A DNA stretch of 64,000 nt from Streptomyces niveus (GTDB taxonomy: Bacteria; Actinomycetota; Actinomycetes; Streptomycetales; Streptomycetaceae): assembly GCF_002009175.1 (NCBI RefSeq), contig NZ_CP018047.1, forward strand, positions 248,001-312,000, in the 5' to 3' direction. Positions 7,743 through 17,558 of this stretch are shown here, piece by piece. Every line of letters begins with the position of its first letter. The first letter of the stretch is position 1. Made by a program: the position numbers and the translations under genes. Under the pieces are notes generated by a model. The model saw only the letters and a list, made by a program, of their open reading frames with translations, did not search any database and was not told the origin of the DNA.

Positions 7743-7941
7743 CAATGACGGTCATCCTTTCACCGTCGGTTCCACTCGTCCCCCACGCGCCGCGCGCAGG
7801 CCGCGCACCGTTGTTCCGGCGATGCCGCGCCGATAGCCGGATTCGGACGATGGGGCGGGAGTTCCAGTCCGGGGGCGGAACAGCGCGGGAACACCCGTCG
7901 CCCGGGCTCAGGTCCCGACGCGAGGAGTGTTGAAGGTGACG

Positions 7942-9414
7942 ATGAGCGCCAAGACGGTGAGCGCCAAGGCGGAGAGAACCGGGGAAACGGCCGATGACAG
8001 CGGTCTGTTCGGCAGGCTGGTACGCGGGCACCGCGACCGGGTCGGCCTGACGCAGCGCGAGCTGGCGGATCTCTCGACCATCAGTGTGCGGGCCATCCGC
8101 GATCTGGAGCAGGGCAGGGCCACCCGGCCCCGGCACGCGACCGTACGTCTGATCGCCGACGGGCTGCGGCTGGGCCCGCGGGCCCGCGCCGATCTGGAGG
8201 CCGCCGCCCGCCAGGGGCAGAACTGCTGGGCGCTGAAGGCGGGTTACGACGCGGCGCCCACCGCACCGCCGGCCGCGCTGGACACCCTGATGGGCCGGGA
8301 GTCCGAGGCCGCCGCCCTCACCGCCGAGCTCGCCTCCGGAACCGAGCGTCTGGTCAATGTGATGGGCCTGAACGGGGTGGGCAAGACCCGGCTCGCGCTG
8401 GAGGTGGCCGCCCGGCTGCACAGCGGCAGCGGTTTCCCCGTGCTGTGGGCGGCCTTCGCGGGTCCGCCCGTCGCGTACCGGCAGCAGAGCGGTCCCGACG
8501 GTCTCGCCGCGCTGATCACGGGCTGCGCCGACGCGCTGTTCGGTCCGGCGGGAGCGCGGCCCCCCGCCTCGGGGACCACCGAGGGGACGACCGACGGGAC
8601 CGCCGAGGTGATCACCCACGGGACCGACCGGCACGCAGATGTCACCGCGTTCGCCGAACTCGTCGCGGACCGGCCCGCGCTCCTGGTGGTGGACGGCGCG
8701 CTCACCGACCGCCCGGACACCGACGGGATCGACCGGCTGCTGCGCGACTGCCCGGAGCTCCGCATCCTGGTGACCTCGGAGGGCCCGTACGGGGTCGCCG
8801 GTGAACGCACCTTCCTGCTGGGCCCGTTGGAGGCTCCGGCCGGCGCGCAGGAGTACACCCCCGATTCGCTGGGGCGGATACCTGCCGTACGTCTCTTCCT
8901 GGACCAACTGCGGCGCACCAGGCCCGAGTACGCGCTGACGCAGGACGACGTGCCGGCGGTCGCCGACGTCTGCCGCAGGCTCGACGGTCTGCCCTCCGCG
9001 CTGCGGGCGGCCGCCTCCTGGCTGGTCGTCTACGACCTGGCGACCCTGCGGCAGTGCCTGGAGGACGACCTGGCGAGCCTGCTGGTCCATCTGGCCGGGG
9101 ACGACGAAGGAGCCAGATTCCAGGAGGCCTTGCGGCGCCGGGTGGCCCGGTTGCCGGCGGACGGCAGGGCGCTGCTCGCCCGGCTCTGCGACGGCGAACG
9201 GGACGGCGGGGACGGTGACTTCGAGCTGGCCGACGTGGCCGCGCTGACCGGGCGGAGCCTGCCGGAGTGCGGCCGTATGGTGCGCGATCTGCTGCTGAGC
9301 GGCACGGCCCGACCCAGCTATCGGCTCGGCCGCTCCCGCTTCCAGGTGTTCCACCTGGTACGTGCCTTCCAGCCGGCCGCCGCACGGGTGGCGACGGTCG
9401 CGGGCCACCGGTGA
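7942..9414 (+). CDS. XRE-HTH / NB-ARC ATPase regulator
   Basis: A 490-aa regulator. An XRE helix-turn-helix occupies about residues 22-85 (LVRGHRDRVGLTQRELADLS, then RAIRDLEQGRATRPR). A STAND-type ATPase domain follows, with P-loop GLNGVGKTR near residues 140-148, a LLVVDGA Walker B-like strand and a GLPSALRAAASWLV motif. Unlike the upstream SARP it lacks BTAD and TPR parts. The ATG at 7942 has GAAGG at good spacing; GTG 7927 or TTG 7930 are possible earlier starts. It is divergent from the PWD-repeat peptide gene and sits directly ahead of the NRPS biosynthetic genes, so it is probably a second cluster regulator, perhaps sensing a ligand through its NTPase switch. Confidence 0.88.
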   Translation: MSAKTVSAKAERTGETADDSGLFGRLVRGHRDRVGLTQRELADLSTISVRAIRDLEQGRATRPRHATVRLIADGLRLGPRARADLEAAARQGQNCWALKAGYDAAPTAPPAALDTLMGRESEAAALTAELASGTERLVNVMGLNGVGKTRLALEVAARLHSGSGFPVLWAAFAGPPVAYRQQSGPDGLAALITGCADALFGPAGARPPASGTTEGTTDGTAEVITHGTDRHADVTAFAELVADRPALLVVDGALTDRPDTDGIDRLLRDCPELRILVTSEGPYGVAGERTFLLGPLEAPAGAQEYTPDSLGRIPAVRLFLDQLRRTRPEYALTQDDVPAVADVCRRLDGLPSALRAAASWLVVYDLATLRQCLEDDLASLLVHLAGDDEGARFQEALRRRVARLPADGRALLARLCDGERDGGDGDFELADVAALTGRSLPECGRMVRDLLLSGTARPSYRLGRSRFQVFHLVRAFQPAAARVATVAGHR

Positions 9415-9578
9415 GCCGGGGCCCGGAGCCGGTTGTACCGGCGGGCCGTTCTGCTCCGCGAATGCCGGAACAACTGCCGCAGGCCGTTTCGCACCAGGTG
9501 TTCGATGAGGAAAGCAACGGGCCTCGGAGAGTGACGGAATCCCGCCGGGCCGACCACACGCGCACTCAAGGAGGACCC

Positions 9579-10625
9579 ATGTCCCCGGAAACGCACAGTG
9601 CCCCAGGCACCAGGACCGCCGTCATCACGGGAATCGGCGCGTCCCTACCCGCCCGCGTCGTGAAGAACGAGGAAGTGGCGGAGCGGCTCGGTGTCACCCC
9701 GGACTGGATCAGGGAGCGGACGGGTATCGAGCAGCGCCATCTCGTCGACCCCGAGGGCGCCACATCGGACCTGGCCGTGGAGGCGGGGCGGCGTGCGCTC
9801 GACGCGGCCGGGAACCCTGCCGTCGACTTCCTGATCCTGGCGACCTGCACGCCCGACCACACCTTTCCCTCCACCGCGCCCGCCGTCGCCTCCCGTCTGG
9901 GACTCGGCTCGATCGCCGCCTTCGACCTGAACGCCGCATGTTCCGGCTTCGTGTACGGGCTGTCGGCCGGCGCGGGCATGCTGGCCTCCGGCGTCTACGG
10001 CACCGGCCTGATCATCGGCGCCGACGCCATCTCCACCATCGTGGACCACGACGACAAGATCACCGCCCCGATCTTCGGCGACGGCGCGGGAGCCGTGGTC
10101 GTACGGGCCGGTACGGCCGACGAGCCCGGCAGTCTGCTGGCACAGACGCTCGGAAGTGACGGCGATCTGCTGGACATCCTCCTCACACCGGCCGGTGGTT
10201 CGCGTCAGCGCTCGGCGCTCTCGGCGGCGAGCCCGGAGCAGAGCTATCTCGGCATGCAGGGGCGGCTCGTCTACCGGCACGCGATCGCGCGGATGGCCGA
10301 GGCGTCGCTGGACGTACTCGCGAAGACGGGCTGGGCGGTCGAGGACGTCGACCGGCTCGTCGCGCACCAGGCCAACCGCCGGATCCTCACGGCGACCGCC
10401 AAGCAGATCGGTCTGCCCGAGGACCGGGCGGTCATCAACGTCGACCGGGTGGCCAACACCTCCGCCGCCTCGATCCCCCTCGCGCTCATGGACGCGATGG
10501 GCTCCGGGGAGCTGAAGGCGGGCGACAAGGTCCTGCTGGCCGCGTTCGGCGGCGGTGTCACCTGGGCCGCGGCCACGCTGATCTGGCCGGACCTGCCTCC
10601 TGTCGCCCCCGCCGACAGCATCTGA
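9579..10625 (+). CDS. Beta-ketoacyl-ACP synthase III (FabH-like)
   Basis: A 348-aa KAS III. The catalytic triad is visible: Cys121 in NAACSGF, His263 in AHQANRR and Asn293 in VANTSAAS; the GDGAGAVVV loop near 168 is also standard. The enzyme would condense a short acyl-CoA with malonyl-ACP to start an acyl chain. The ATG at 9579 follows an ideal AAGGAGG. It is the first biosynthetic gene, followed by a discrete ACP and an NRPS that begins with a condensation domain, the usual arrangement for N-acylated peptides. It therefore probably initiates the acyl cap, with later elongation borrowed from primary fatty acid synthesis. The acyl structure cannot be read from sequence. Confidence 0.93.
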   Translation: MSPETHSAPGTRTAVITGIGASLPARVVKNEEVAERLGVTPDWIRERTGIEQRHLVDPEGATSDLAVEAGRRALDAAGNPAVDFLILATCTPDHTFPSTAPAVASRLGLGSIAAFDLNAACSGFVYGLSAGAGMLASGVYGTGLIIGADAISTIVDHDDKITAPIFGDGAGAVVVRAGTADEPGSLLAQTLGSDGDLLDILLTPAGGSRQRSALSAASPEQSYLGMQGRLVYRHAIARMAEASLDVLAKTGWAVEDVDRLVAHQANRRILTATAKQIGLPEDRAVINVDRVANTSAASIPLALMDAMGSGELKAGDKVLLAAFGGGVTWAAATLIWPDLPPVAPADSI

Positions 10626-10725
10626 GACCCCCACGGGATCCCGGCCCCACGGGCTCCTCGCGTTACCGAAGAACCGTCACCACCCACCAGGCGCGGCATC
10701 CGCCCGCCACCACCGAGGGAGAGAC

Positions 10726-10974
10726 ATGGAAACGGCACTGGAGAGAGTGCGGGAAATCGTCGTCTACGTACTGCCGGAGATCCAGGCGGACATCACCGCC
10801 GGGGACCGGCTCGAAGCGGACCTGGGAATCGACTCCCTCTCGCTGGTCGAGATTCTCGTCCAGGTGGAGAAGCGCTTCTTCCTCACGCTCGACGACAGCG
10901 AGATGATCGACGTCGAGAGCGTTCAGGACATTCTGGACATCATCCAGCGCCGAGAGGCAGTGGCCGGCGTCTGA
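10726..10974 (+). CDS. Acyl carrier protein
   Basis: An 82-aa four-helix carrier protein. The phosphopantetheine attachment site is Ser37 in LGIDSLSLVE, followed by helix III (VESVQDILDIIQRRE). The ATG follows GGGAGAG. It is placed between the KAS III and the first NRPS, which starts with a condensation domain, so it likely carries the acyl group to that starter C domain. A second ACP occurs 36 kb downstream and probably serves the other sub-pathway. Confidence 0.95.
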   Translation: METALERVREIVVYVLPEIQADITAGDRLEADLGIDSLSLVEILVQVEKRFFLTLDDSEMIDVESVQDILDIIQRREAVAGV

Positions 10975-11048
10975 GGACCCGTCACCGGGCCCATCGCGGG
11001 TGTCCGGCGCGGTATCAGGGCCGCGCCGACGCCGTCACCCGCCCGCGT

Positions 11049-11096
11049 ACGGAACGACGTACACCCATCACGCGTCCGCCAACGGAACAACGTACA
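11049..11096 (+). repeat. Direct 15-base repeat before NRPS-1
   Basis: ACGGAACGACGTACA at 11049-11063 and ACGGAACAACGTACA at 11082-11096 differ at one base and are spaced 33 bases apart, about three helical turns. The second copy ends 10 bases before the NRPS-1 ATG. They could be an operator or a chance duplication. Confidence 0.35.
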
Positions 11097-11106
11097 AGGG
11101 GAAGCC

Positions 11107-14100
11107 ATGTCTGATCCGGTGAACGGCGGACGTCCGCTCAACGAGGCGCAGTCGGGGGTGTGGTACGCGCAGCGGATGGATCCGCTCAACCCCGTCTTCA
11201 ACATGGGGGGTTATCTGGAGATCAACGGTCCCGCCGATCCGGAACTCCTCAAGGCGGCGGTGACGGCCCTGGTGGCCGAGGACGAGACCGCGCGCATCAC
11301 GTTCAGCGAAGTGGACGGCGTGCCCCGGCAGCACTTCGGCGAAGCGCCGGACTTCGCCGTGGCACTGTTCGATGTCAGTGCGGAACCGGATCCCGTGGCA
11401 GCCGCACGACGGCGGATGCTCGACGATCTCGCCACCGTGCCGGATCTCGAACGGGGCCCGCTCTTCCATCACATCCTCTTCGCGGTGGGCCCCGACCGCT
11501 ACTTCTGGTACAACCGCGCGCACCATCTGATCAACGACGGCTACAGCGCGACCCTGATGCGACGCAGGGCCGCCGAGCTGTACGCGTCCCTCGCCGGGGC
11601 CGGCGGGCCGGGGACCCCGTACGGCTCGTTCGAACAGCTGCTGGCGGAGCAGGACGCGTACGCCACCTCGAAGGCGCGCGCCAGGGACGCCCTGTACTGG
11701 AAGAACGTCATGGCGGGCGCGGAGTATCCGGCGGGCCCCGGAGCGTCAGGGGCGCTCACCCACCGGATCAGTCGGCAGACGTCGTCCGTGGACGAGGAGG
11801 GCTTCGGGCGGCTCGTCGCGTTCGGCGCACGCGCGGGGATCTCGTGGCAGCAGGCGGTGCTTGCGGCGGCGGCCCTGCACCGCAGGCTGTGGACGGAGGA
11901 CCCGGACGTCCTGCTGAGCCTGCCGGTGTCGGGGCGGCTCGGCAAGGACGGCATGAGCGTGCCCGGCATGATGGCGAACGTCATCCCGCTGCGCTGCCGG
12001 GTCGACGACGCGGAGACGTGCGAGGAGTTCGCCGCCCGGGTGGCGGCGCTGACCCTGCGCGCGCAGTGGCACCAACGGTACGACTCGGCCGATCTGATGC
12101 GTGACCTGGGGTGGCCGGCGAACGGGCGCCGCCGGTTCGGTCCGGTGGTCAACATCGTCGTCGCCGGGGAGCAGTCGTCGTTCGCGGGGATACCGGCCGT
12201 GGGGCATCTGCTCTCCACCGGGGGGACCGCCGAGGATCTCTCGCTCACCGTCAGCCGGGGTCCCGGCGGGGGGCTGCGGGTGGACTTCACGATCGACGAG
12301 GCGTACCGGGAGAGCGTCGACCTCTCGGCGTACGAACGGACCTTCCACCAGATCGTCTCCTCGATGACCTCGGACTCCGGGGTGTTGGTGGGTGAGGTGG
12401 AGGTGATGTCGGCGCGGGAGCGGGAGTTGGTGCTCCATGCGTGGAACGACACGGTGCGGCCGGTGGAGGGTGTCACGCTGGGGAGGCGTTTCGAGCAGCA
12501 GGTGGAACGTGACCCGGACACGACGGCGCTGATCTTCGAGGACGAGCGGGTGTCCTACGGGGAGTTGAACGAGCGGGCCAATCGGCTGGCGCACTATCTG
12601 ATGGGTCGTCAGGGGGTGCGTCGGGGGCAGACCGTCGGCGTCCTGGTGGAGCGGGGGATCACCTTCGCGACCGCGCTGCTCGCGGTGACCAAGACGGGTG
12701 CCACGTACGCGGTCCTCGACCCCGACTTTCCCGATGAGCGCCTTTCCCTCATCGCCCGGGACGCGGAGCCGGTCACCGTACTGGCTCATGGGCCGACACA
12801 TGACCGGCTCGCGGGGACGATCGACCTCGACACCCTGTCCGTCGATGATCAGCCGGTCGGGAATCCTGTCTCCGGTGCGCATCCGGAGGATGGGGCGTCG
12901 ATCATGTACACCTCGGGGTCGACGGGCCGGCCGAAAGCCATCCTGACCCCGCACCGGGCACTCACCGGGACCGTACTCGCCCAGAACTACGCCACCTTCG
13001 CACCCGGACAACGCTTCCTCCAGTGCTCACCCGTCTCCTGGGACGCCTTCTCCCTCGAATTCTGGGGCGCACTCCTCCACGGAGCCACCACCGTCCTCCA
13101 ACCCGGACAACGACCCGAACCCACCCTCATCAACCAACTCACCCACCAACACCACATCACCATGCTCCAACTCTCCTCCAGCCTCTTCAACTACCTCGTC
13201 GACGAACACCCCGACACCTTCACCCACACCCAACACGCCTCCACCGGCGGCGAACCCGCCTCACCCACCCACACCCACCACATCCAAACCCAACACCCCC
13301 ACCTCACCATCACCAACGGATACGGCCCCGCCGAATCCATGGGCTACACCACCACCCACACCCTCCCCAAACCCACCACCAACACACCCACCAACACACC
13401 CGTCCCCATCGGCCACCCCATCACCAACAAACACACCTACATCCTCAACACCCACCTCCAACCAGTCCCACCCGGAGTAACCGGCGAACTCTACCTCGCC
13501 GGCACCGGCCTCGCCCACGGCTACCAACACCAACCCACCCTCACCGCAACCCACTTCATCCCCAACCCCTACGGACCACCCGGCACCCGCCTCTACCGCA
13601 CCGGCGACCTCGCCCACCACACACCCAACGGCCAACTCCACTACCACGGCCGCACCGACCACCAAATCAAAATCCGCGGCTTCCGCATCGAACCCACCGA
13701 AATACAGAACGCACTCCTCCAACACCCCCACATCACCCAAACCACCACCACAACCACCACCGACACCACCGGCAACACCCAACTCAACGCCTACGCCACC
13801 CTCCACCCCCAACACACCACCACCACACCAACCCAACTCCGCCACTGGCTACGCAACACACTCCCCGACCACCTCATCCCCACCCACATCACCATCCTCC
13901 CCAAACTCCCCCTCACCCCCAACGGCAAAATCGACCACAAAGCACTCCCCACACCCCACACCCCCACCACCCACGGACGACCACCCCGCACCCCCCAAGA
14001 AGAAATCCTCTGCACCCTCTACACCCAAACACTCAACCTCACCCACCCCACCACCATCGACGACAACTTCTTCGACCTCGGCGGACACTCCCTCCTCGCC

Positions 14101-17100
14101 GCCAAACTCACCACCCGCATCCGCACCACCCTCCACACCAACCTCACCATCCGCGACATCTTCCAAAACCCCACCCCCGCCACCCTCACCCACCACATCA
14201 CCACACAGGCACAGAGACCCGGGCGCGACCGTCCGCCGCTGACCGCCGGAGACCGGCCGGACCGGCTGCCGCTGTCGTACGCGCAGCGCCGGCTGTGGTT
14301 CCTCGACGCGCTCGGGGAGCAGGGCACCGCGTACAACGTGCCCCTCTCGGTGCGAATCGACGGAGAGCTGGACACCGACGGACTGCGTGCCGCCTTCGGT
14401 GACCTGGTGGGCAGACACGAGGTGCTGCGGACGGTGTTCGGGTCGGAGCACGGTCAGCCGTACCAGACCGTGCTGGCTCCCGAGGACGCTCAGGTCGTCT
14501 TCGAACGGGAGACGGCGGACGCGGACACGCTCGACGAGCGGCTGCGCGCGGCGGCCGGGCACACCTTCGATCTCAACGCCGAACCCCCGCTGCGGGTGAC
14601 GCTCTTCGACCTCGGCGACGGCGCGCACGTCCTGCTCGTGCTGCTGCACCACATCGCCACCGACGGCCAGTCGCTCCGTCCGCTGTTCGACGACCTGTCC
14701 GCTGCCTACGCCTCCCGTCTTGAAGGGGCGGCGCCGAGTTGGACGCCGCTGCCCGTGCAGTACGCGGACTACGCGCTGTGGCAGCACCGCATGCTCGGCG
14801 ACAGGGCGGACGAGAAAAGTGTGCTCGCCGAGGGGCTGGCGTTCTGGCGCGAAGCGCTGATGGGTCTGCCGGAGGAGCTGGGCCTGGTGCTGGACCGGCC
14901 GCGGCCCGCCGTGGCGGGCCAGAGCGGTGACGCGGTCGTGGTGGACCTCGGCCGGGAACTGCGTTCCCGCGTGGTGGAGTTGGCCAGGGCCGAGGGCTGC
15001 ACGGTGTTCATGGTGCTCCAGGCCGCGCTGGCCGCGACGCTGACCCGGATGGGCGCGGGCGAGGACATACCGCTCGGGTCCCCGGTCGCGGGCCGCACGG
15101 ACGACGCCCTGGGCGAGCTGGTCGGATTCTTCGTCAACACACTGGTACTGCGGACCGACACCTCGGGCAATCCGTCGTTCCGTGAACTGCTGGACCGGGT
15201 GCGTACGGCCGATCTGGACGCCTTCGCCCATCAGGAGACGCCGTTCGACCTCGTGATCGAGGCCACCAGCCCGGTACGGTCACTGGCCCGGCATCCGCTG
15301 TTCCAGATCTGCCTGGCGCTGGAGAGCGGGGCGGCGGGGGACGTACGGCTCGCGGGTACGCGGTCGGGCCCCGGCACCTTCGTGGACAACCGCTCGGCCA
15401 AGTTCGACCTGGAGTTCCTGCTGCGCGAGGACGCGGCGGCCGGCATCACGGGCGCGGTCCTGTTCAGTACCGACATCTTCGACCGGTCGACGGTGGAGCG
15501 TCTGATCGCCGGCTTCTCGCGGGTCCTGGACCAAGTCACCGCAGATCCCCGGGTGTTGGTGGGTGAGGTGGAGGTGATGTCGGCGCGGGAGCGGGAGCAG
15601 GTCCTCCACGCGTGGAACGACACGGTGCGGCCGGTGGAGAGTGTCACGCTGGGCGAGCGATTCGAGCAGCAGGCGGAACGGGACCCGGACGCGACGGCGC
15701 TGATCTTCGAGGACGAGCAGCTGTCCTACGGGGAGTTGAACGCGAGGGCCAACCAACTGGCGCATCATCTGATGACCCGTCAGGGAGTTGGCCGGGGGCA
15801 GACCGTCGGCGTCCTGGTGGAGCGGGGGATCACCTTCGCGACCGCGCTCCTCGCGGTGACCAAGACGGGTGCCACGTACGCGGTCCTCGACCCGGAGTTC
15901 CCCGACGAACGGCTCAGGCTGATCACCGACGACGCCCGCCCGGTCGTGGTCCTCACACATCGGCCGACCGGGCACCGGCTCACCGCTGTCGCCACCCTCG
16001 ATCTCGATTCCCTGGACCTCGGCGGACACTCCACTGCCAACCTCGAGTCGGATACCCATCCGGAGGATGGGGCGTCGATCATGTATACGTCGGGGTCGAC
16101 GGGCCGGCCGAAAGCCATCCTGACCCCGCACCGGGCACTCACCGGGACCGTACTCGCCCAGAACTACGCCACCTTCGCACCCGGACAACGCTTCCTCCAG
16201 TGCTCACCCGTCTCCTGGGACGCCTTCTCCCTCGAATTCTGGGGCGCACTCCTCCACGGAGCCACCACCGTCCTCCAACCCGGACAACGACCCGAACCCA
16301 CCCTCATCAACCAACTCACCCACCAACACCACATCACCATGCTCCAACTCTCCTCCAGCCTCTTCAACTACCTCGTCGACGAACACCCCGACACCTTCAC
16401 CCACACCCAACACGCCTCCACCGGCGGCGAACCCGCCTCACCCACCCACACCCACCACATCCAAACCCAACACCCCCACCTCACCATCACCAACGGATAC
16501 GGCCCCGCCGAATCCATGGGCTACACCACCACCCACACCCTCCCCAAACCCACCACCAACACACCCACCAACACACCCGTCCCCATCGGCCACCCCATCA
16601 CCAACAAACACACCTACATCCTCAACACCCACCTCCAACCAGTCCCACCCGGAGTAACCGGCGAACTCTACCTCGCCGGCACCGGCCTCGCCCACGGCTA
16701 CCAACACCAACCCACCCTCACCGCAACCCACTTCATCCCCAACCCCTACGGACCACCCGGCACCCGCCTCTACCGCACCGGCGACCTCGCCCACCACACA
16801 CCCAACGGCCAACTCCACTACCACGGCCGCACCGACCACCAAATCAAAATCCGCGGCTTCCGCATCGAACCCACCGAAATACAGAACGCACTCCTCCAAC
16901 ACCCCCACATCACCCAAACCACCACCACAACCACAACCGACACCACCGGCAACACCCAACTCAACGCCTACGCCACCCTCCACCCCCAACACACCACCAC
17001 CACACCAACCCAACTCCGCCACTGGCTACGCAACACACTCCCCGACCACCTCATCCCCACCCACATCACCATCCTCCCCAAACTCCCCCTCACCCCCAAC

Positions 17101-17457
17101 GGCAAAATCGACCACAAAGCACTCCCCACACCCCACACCACCACCACCCACGGACGACCACCCCGCACCCCCCAAGAAGAAATCCTCTGCACCCTCTACA
17201 CCCAAACACTCAACCTCACCCACCCCACCACCATCGACGACAACTTCTTCGACCTCGGCGGACACTCCCTCCTCGCCGCCAAACTCACCACCCGCATCCG
17301 CACCACCCTCCACACCAACCTCACCATCCGCGACATCTTCCAAAACCCCACCCCCGCCACCCTCACCCACCACATCACCACACTGACGGAAGCGGCTCCC
17401 CGGCAGCGCAAGCGGCCGGCCCTGCGGCGCCGTACCGAGGCGGGCACCCTCCTTTAA
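11107..17457 (+). CDS. NRPS-1: Cstarter-A-PCP-C-A-PCP
   Basis: A 2116-aa two-module synthetase. The first condensation domain (about 5-430, HHLINDG at 139-145) stands at the N terminus behind a FabH/ACP pair, so it is probably a starter C domain. A1 covers about 450-950 (YTSGSTG at 601-607) and PCP1 has Ser995 in GGHSLL. C2 covers about 1050-1480 (HHIATDG at 1181-1187). A2 has YTSGSTG at 1660-1666 and PCP2 has Ser2054. By eye alignment to GrsA, both A domains give the code D-A-L-Q-S-G-G-G-Y-K, which I cannot assign to an amino acid; both should use the same one. No epimerase or thioesterase is present. Most of each A-PCP unit is a near-identical, G-depleted repeat. Confidence 0.95.
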   Translation: MSDPVNGGRPLNEAQSGVWYAQRMDPLNPVFNMGGYLEINGPADPELLKAAVTALVAEDETARITFSEVDGVPRQHFGEAPDFAVALFDVSAEPDPVAAARRRMLDDLATVPDLERGPLFHHILFAVGPDRYFWYNRAHHLINDGYSATLMRRRAAELYASLAGAGGPGTPYGSFEQLLAEQDAYATSKARARDALYWKNVMAGAEYPAGPGASGALTHRISRQTSSVDEEGFGRLVAFGARAGISWQQAVLAAAALHRRLWTEDPDVLLSLPVSGRLGKDGMSVPGMMANVIPLRCRVDDAETCEEFAARVAALTLRAQWHQRYDSADLMRDLGWPANGRRRFGPVVNIVVAGEQSSFAGIPAVGHLLSTGGTAEDLSLTVSRGPGGGLRVDFTIDEAYRESVDLSAYERTFHQIVSSMTSDSGVLVGEVEVMSARERELVLHAWNDTVRPVEGVTLGRRFEQQVERDPDTTALIFEDERVSYGELNERANRLAHYLMGRQGVRRGQTVGVLVERGITFATALLAVTKTGATYAVLDPDFPDERLSLIARDAEPVTVLAHGPTHDRLAGTIDLDTLSVDDQPVGNPVSGAHPEDGASIMYTSGSTGRPKAILTPHRALTGTVLAQNYATFAPGQRFLQCSPVSWDAFSLEFWGALLHGATTVLQPGQRPEPTLINQLTHQHHITMLQLSSSLFNYLVDEHPDTFTHTQHASTGGEPASPTHTHHIQTQHPHLTITNGYGPAESMGYTTTHTLPKPTTNTPTNTPVPIGHPITNKHTYILNTHLQPVPPGVTGELYLAGTGLAHGYQHQPTLTATHFIPNPYGPPGTRLYRTGDLAHHTPNGQLHYHGRTDHQIKIRGFRIEPTEIQNALLQHPHITQTTTTTTTDTTGNTQLNAYATLHPQHTTTTPTQLRHWLRNTLPDHLIPTHITILPKLPLTPNGKIDHKALPTPHTPTTHGRPPRTPQEEILCTLYTQTLNLTHPTTIDDNFFDLGGHSLLAAKLTTRIRTTLHTNLTIRDIFQNPTPATLTHHITTQAQRPGRDRPPLTAGDRPDRLPLSYAQRRLWFLDALGEQGTAYNVPLSVRIDGELDTDGLRAAFGDLVGRHEVLRTVFGSEHGQPYQTVLAPEDAQVVFERETADADTLDERLRAAAGHTFDLNAEPPLRVTLFDLGDGAHVLLVLLHHIATDGQSLRPLFDDLSAAYASRLEGAAPSWTPLPVQYADYALWQHRMLGDRADEKSVLAEGLAFWREALMGLPEELGLVLDRPRPAVAGQSGDAVVVDLGRELRSRVVELARAEGCTVFMVLQAALAATLTRMGAGEDIPLGSPVAGRTDDALGELVGFFVNTLVLRTDTSGNPSFRELLDRVRTADLDAFAHQETPFDLVIEATSPVRSLARHPLFQICLALESGAAGDVRLAGTRSGPGTFVDNRSAKFDLEFLLREDAAAGITGAVLFSTDIFDRSTVERLIAGFSRVLDQVTADPRVLVGEVEVMSAREREQVLHAWNDTVRPVESVTLGERFEQQAERDPDATALIFEDEQLSYGELNARANQLAHHLMTRQGVGRGQTVGVLVERGITFATALLAVTKTGATYAVLDPEFPDERLRLITDDARPVVVLTHRPTGHRLTAVATLDLDSLDLGGHSTANLESDTHPEDGASIMYTSGSTGRPKAILTPHRALTGTVLAQNYATFAPGQRFLQCSPVSWDAFSLEFWGALLHGATTVLQPGQRPEPTLINQLTHQHHITMLQLSSSLFNYLVDEHPDTFTHTQHASTGGEPASPTHTHHIQTQHPHLTITNGYGPAESMGYTTTHTLPKPTTNTPTNTPVPIGHPITNKHTYILNTHLQPVPPGVTGELYLAGTGLAHGYQHQPTLTATHFIPNPYGPPGTRLYRTGDLAHHTPNGQLHYHGRTDHQIKIRGFRIEPTEIQNALLQHPHITQTTTTTTTDTTGNTQLNAYATLHPQHTTTTPTQLRHWLRNTLPDHLIPTHITILPKLPLTPNGKIDHKALPTPHTTTTHGRPPRTPQEEILCTLYTQTLNLTHPTTIDDNFFDLGGHSLLAAKLTTRIRTTLHTNLTIRDIFQNPTPATLTHHITTLTEAAPRQRKRPALRRRTEAGTLL
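12913..14206 (+). repeat. GRINS-like repeat copy 1 (A1-PCP1)
   Basis: This stretch matches 16090-17383 at an offset of 3177 bases with only two differences seen: ACC/ACA (silent) and one Pro/Thr change (CCC/ACC). The coding strand is almost free of G outside conserved motifs, using CAA, AAA, ACC, CAC and CCC codons that are unusual for Streptomyces in this mix. Flanking C-domain DNA is normal. Such elements were described in polyketide synthases as genetic repeats of intense nucleotide skews. Confidence 0.9.
16090..17383 (+). repeat. GRINS-like repeat copy 2 (A2-PCP2)
   Basis: Second copy of the 1.29-kb repeat, covering the A3 motif through the PCP. Identity breaks at 14207/17384 on the downstream side and becomes patchy upstream of 16090, where the N-terminal halves of the two A domains are clearly diverged. 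This sharp contrast indicates recent duplication or ongoing gene conversion confined to the skewed segment. Confidence 0.9.
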
Positions 17458-17558
17458 CTGCACGTTTCACACCCGGCTTTCGCACAAACTGCCTCTTCAT
17501 GCCCGCTTCCTCATGACCGCATCCTCATGACCGCCTTTCAGACGAACGGAGTTGCAAG

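Noticed and set aside
7444..9408. Long minus-strand frame opposite the XRE-NB-ARC gene
   Set aside because: It reads across the real plus-strand gene and the divergent promoter, with no recognisable protein family.
12913..17383. The 1.29-kb repeat as an insertion sequence or transposon
   Set aside because: No transposase, terminal inverted repeats or target duplications; both copies are in-frame parts of A-PCP domains.
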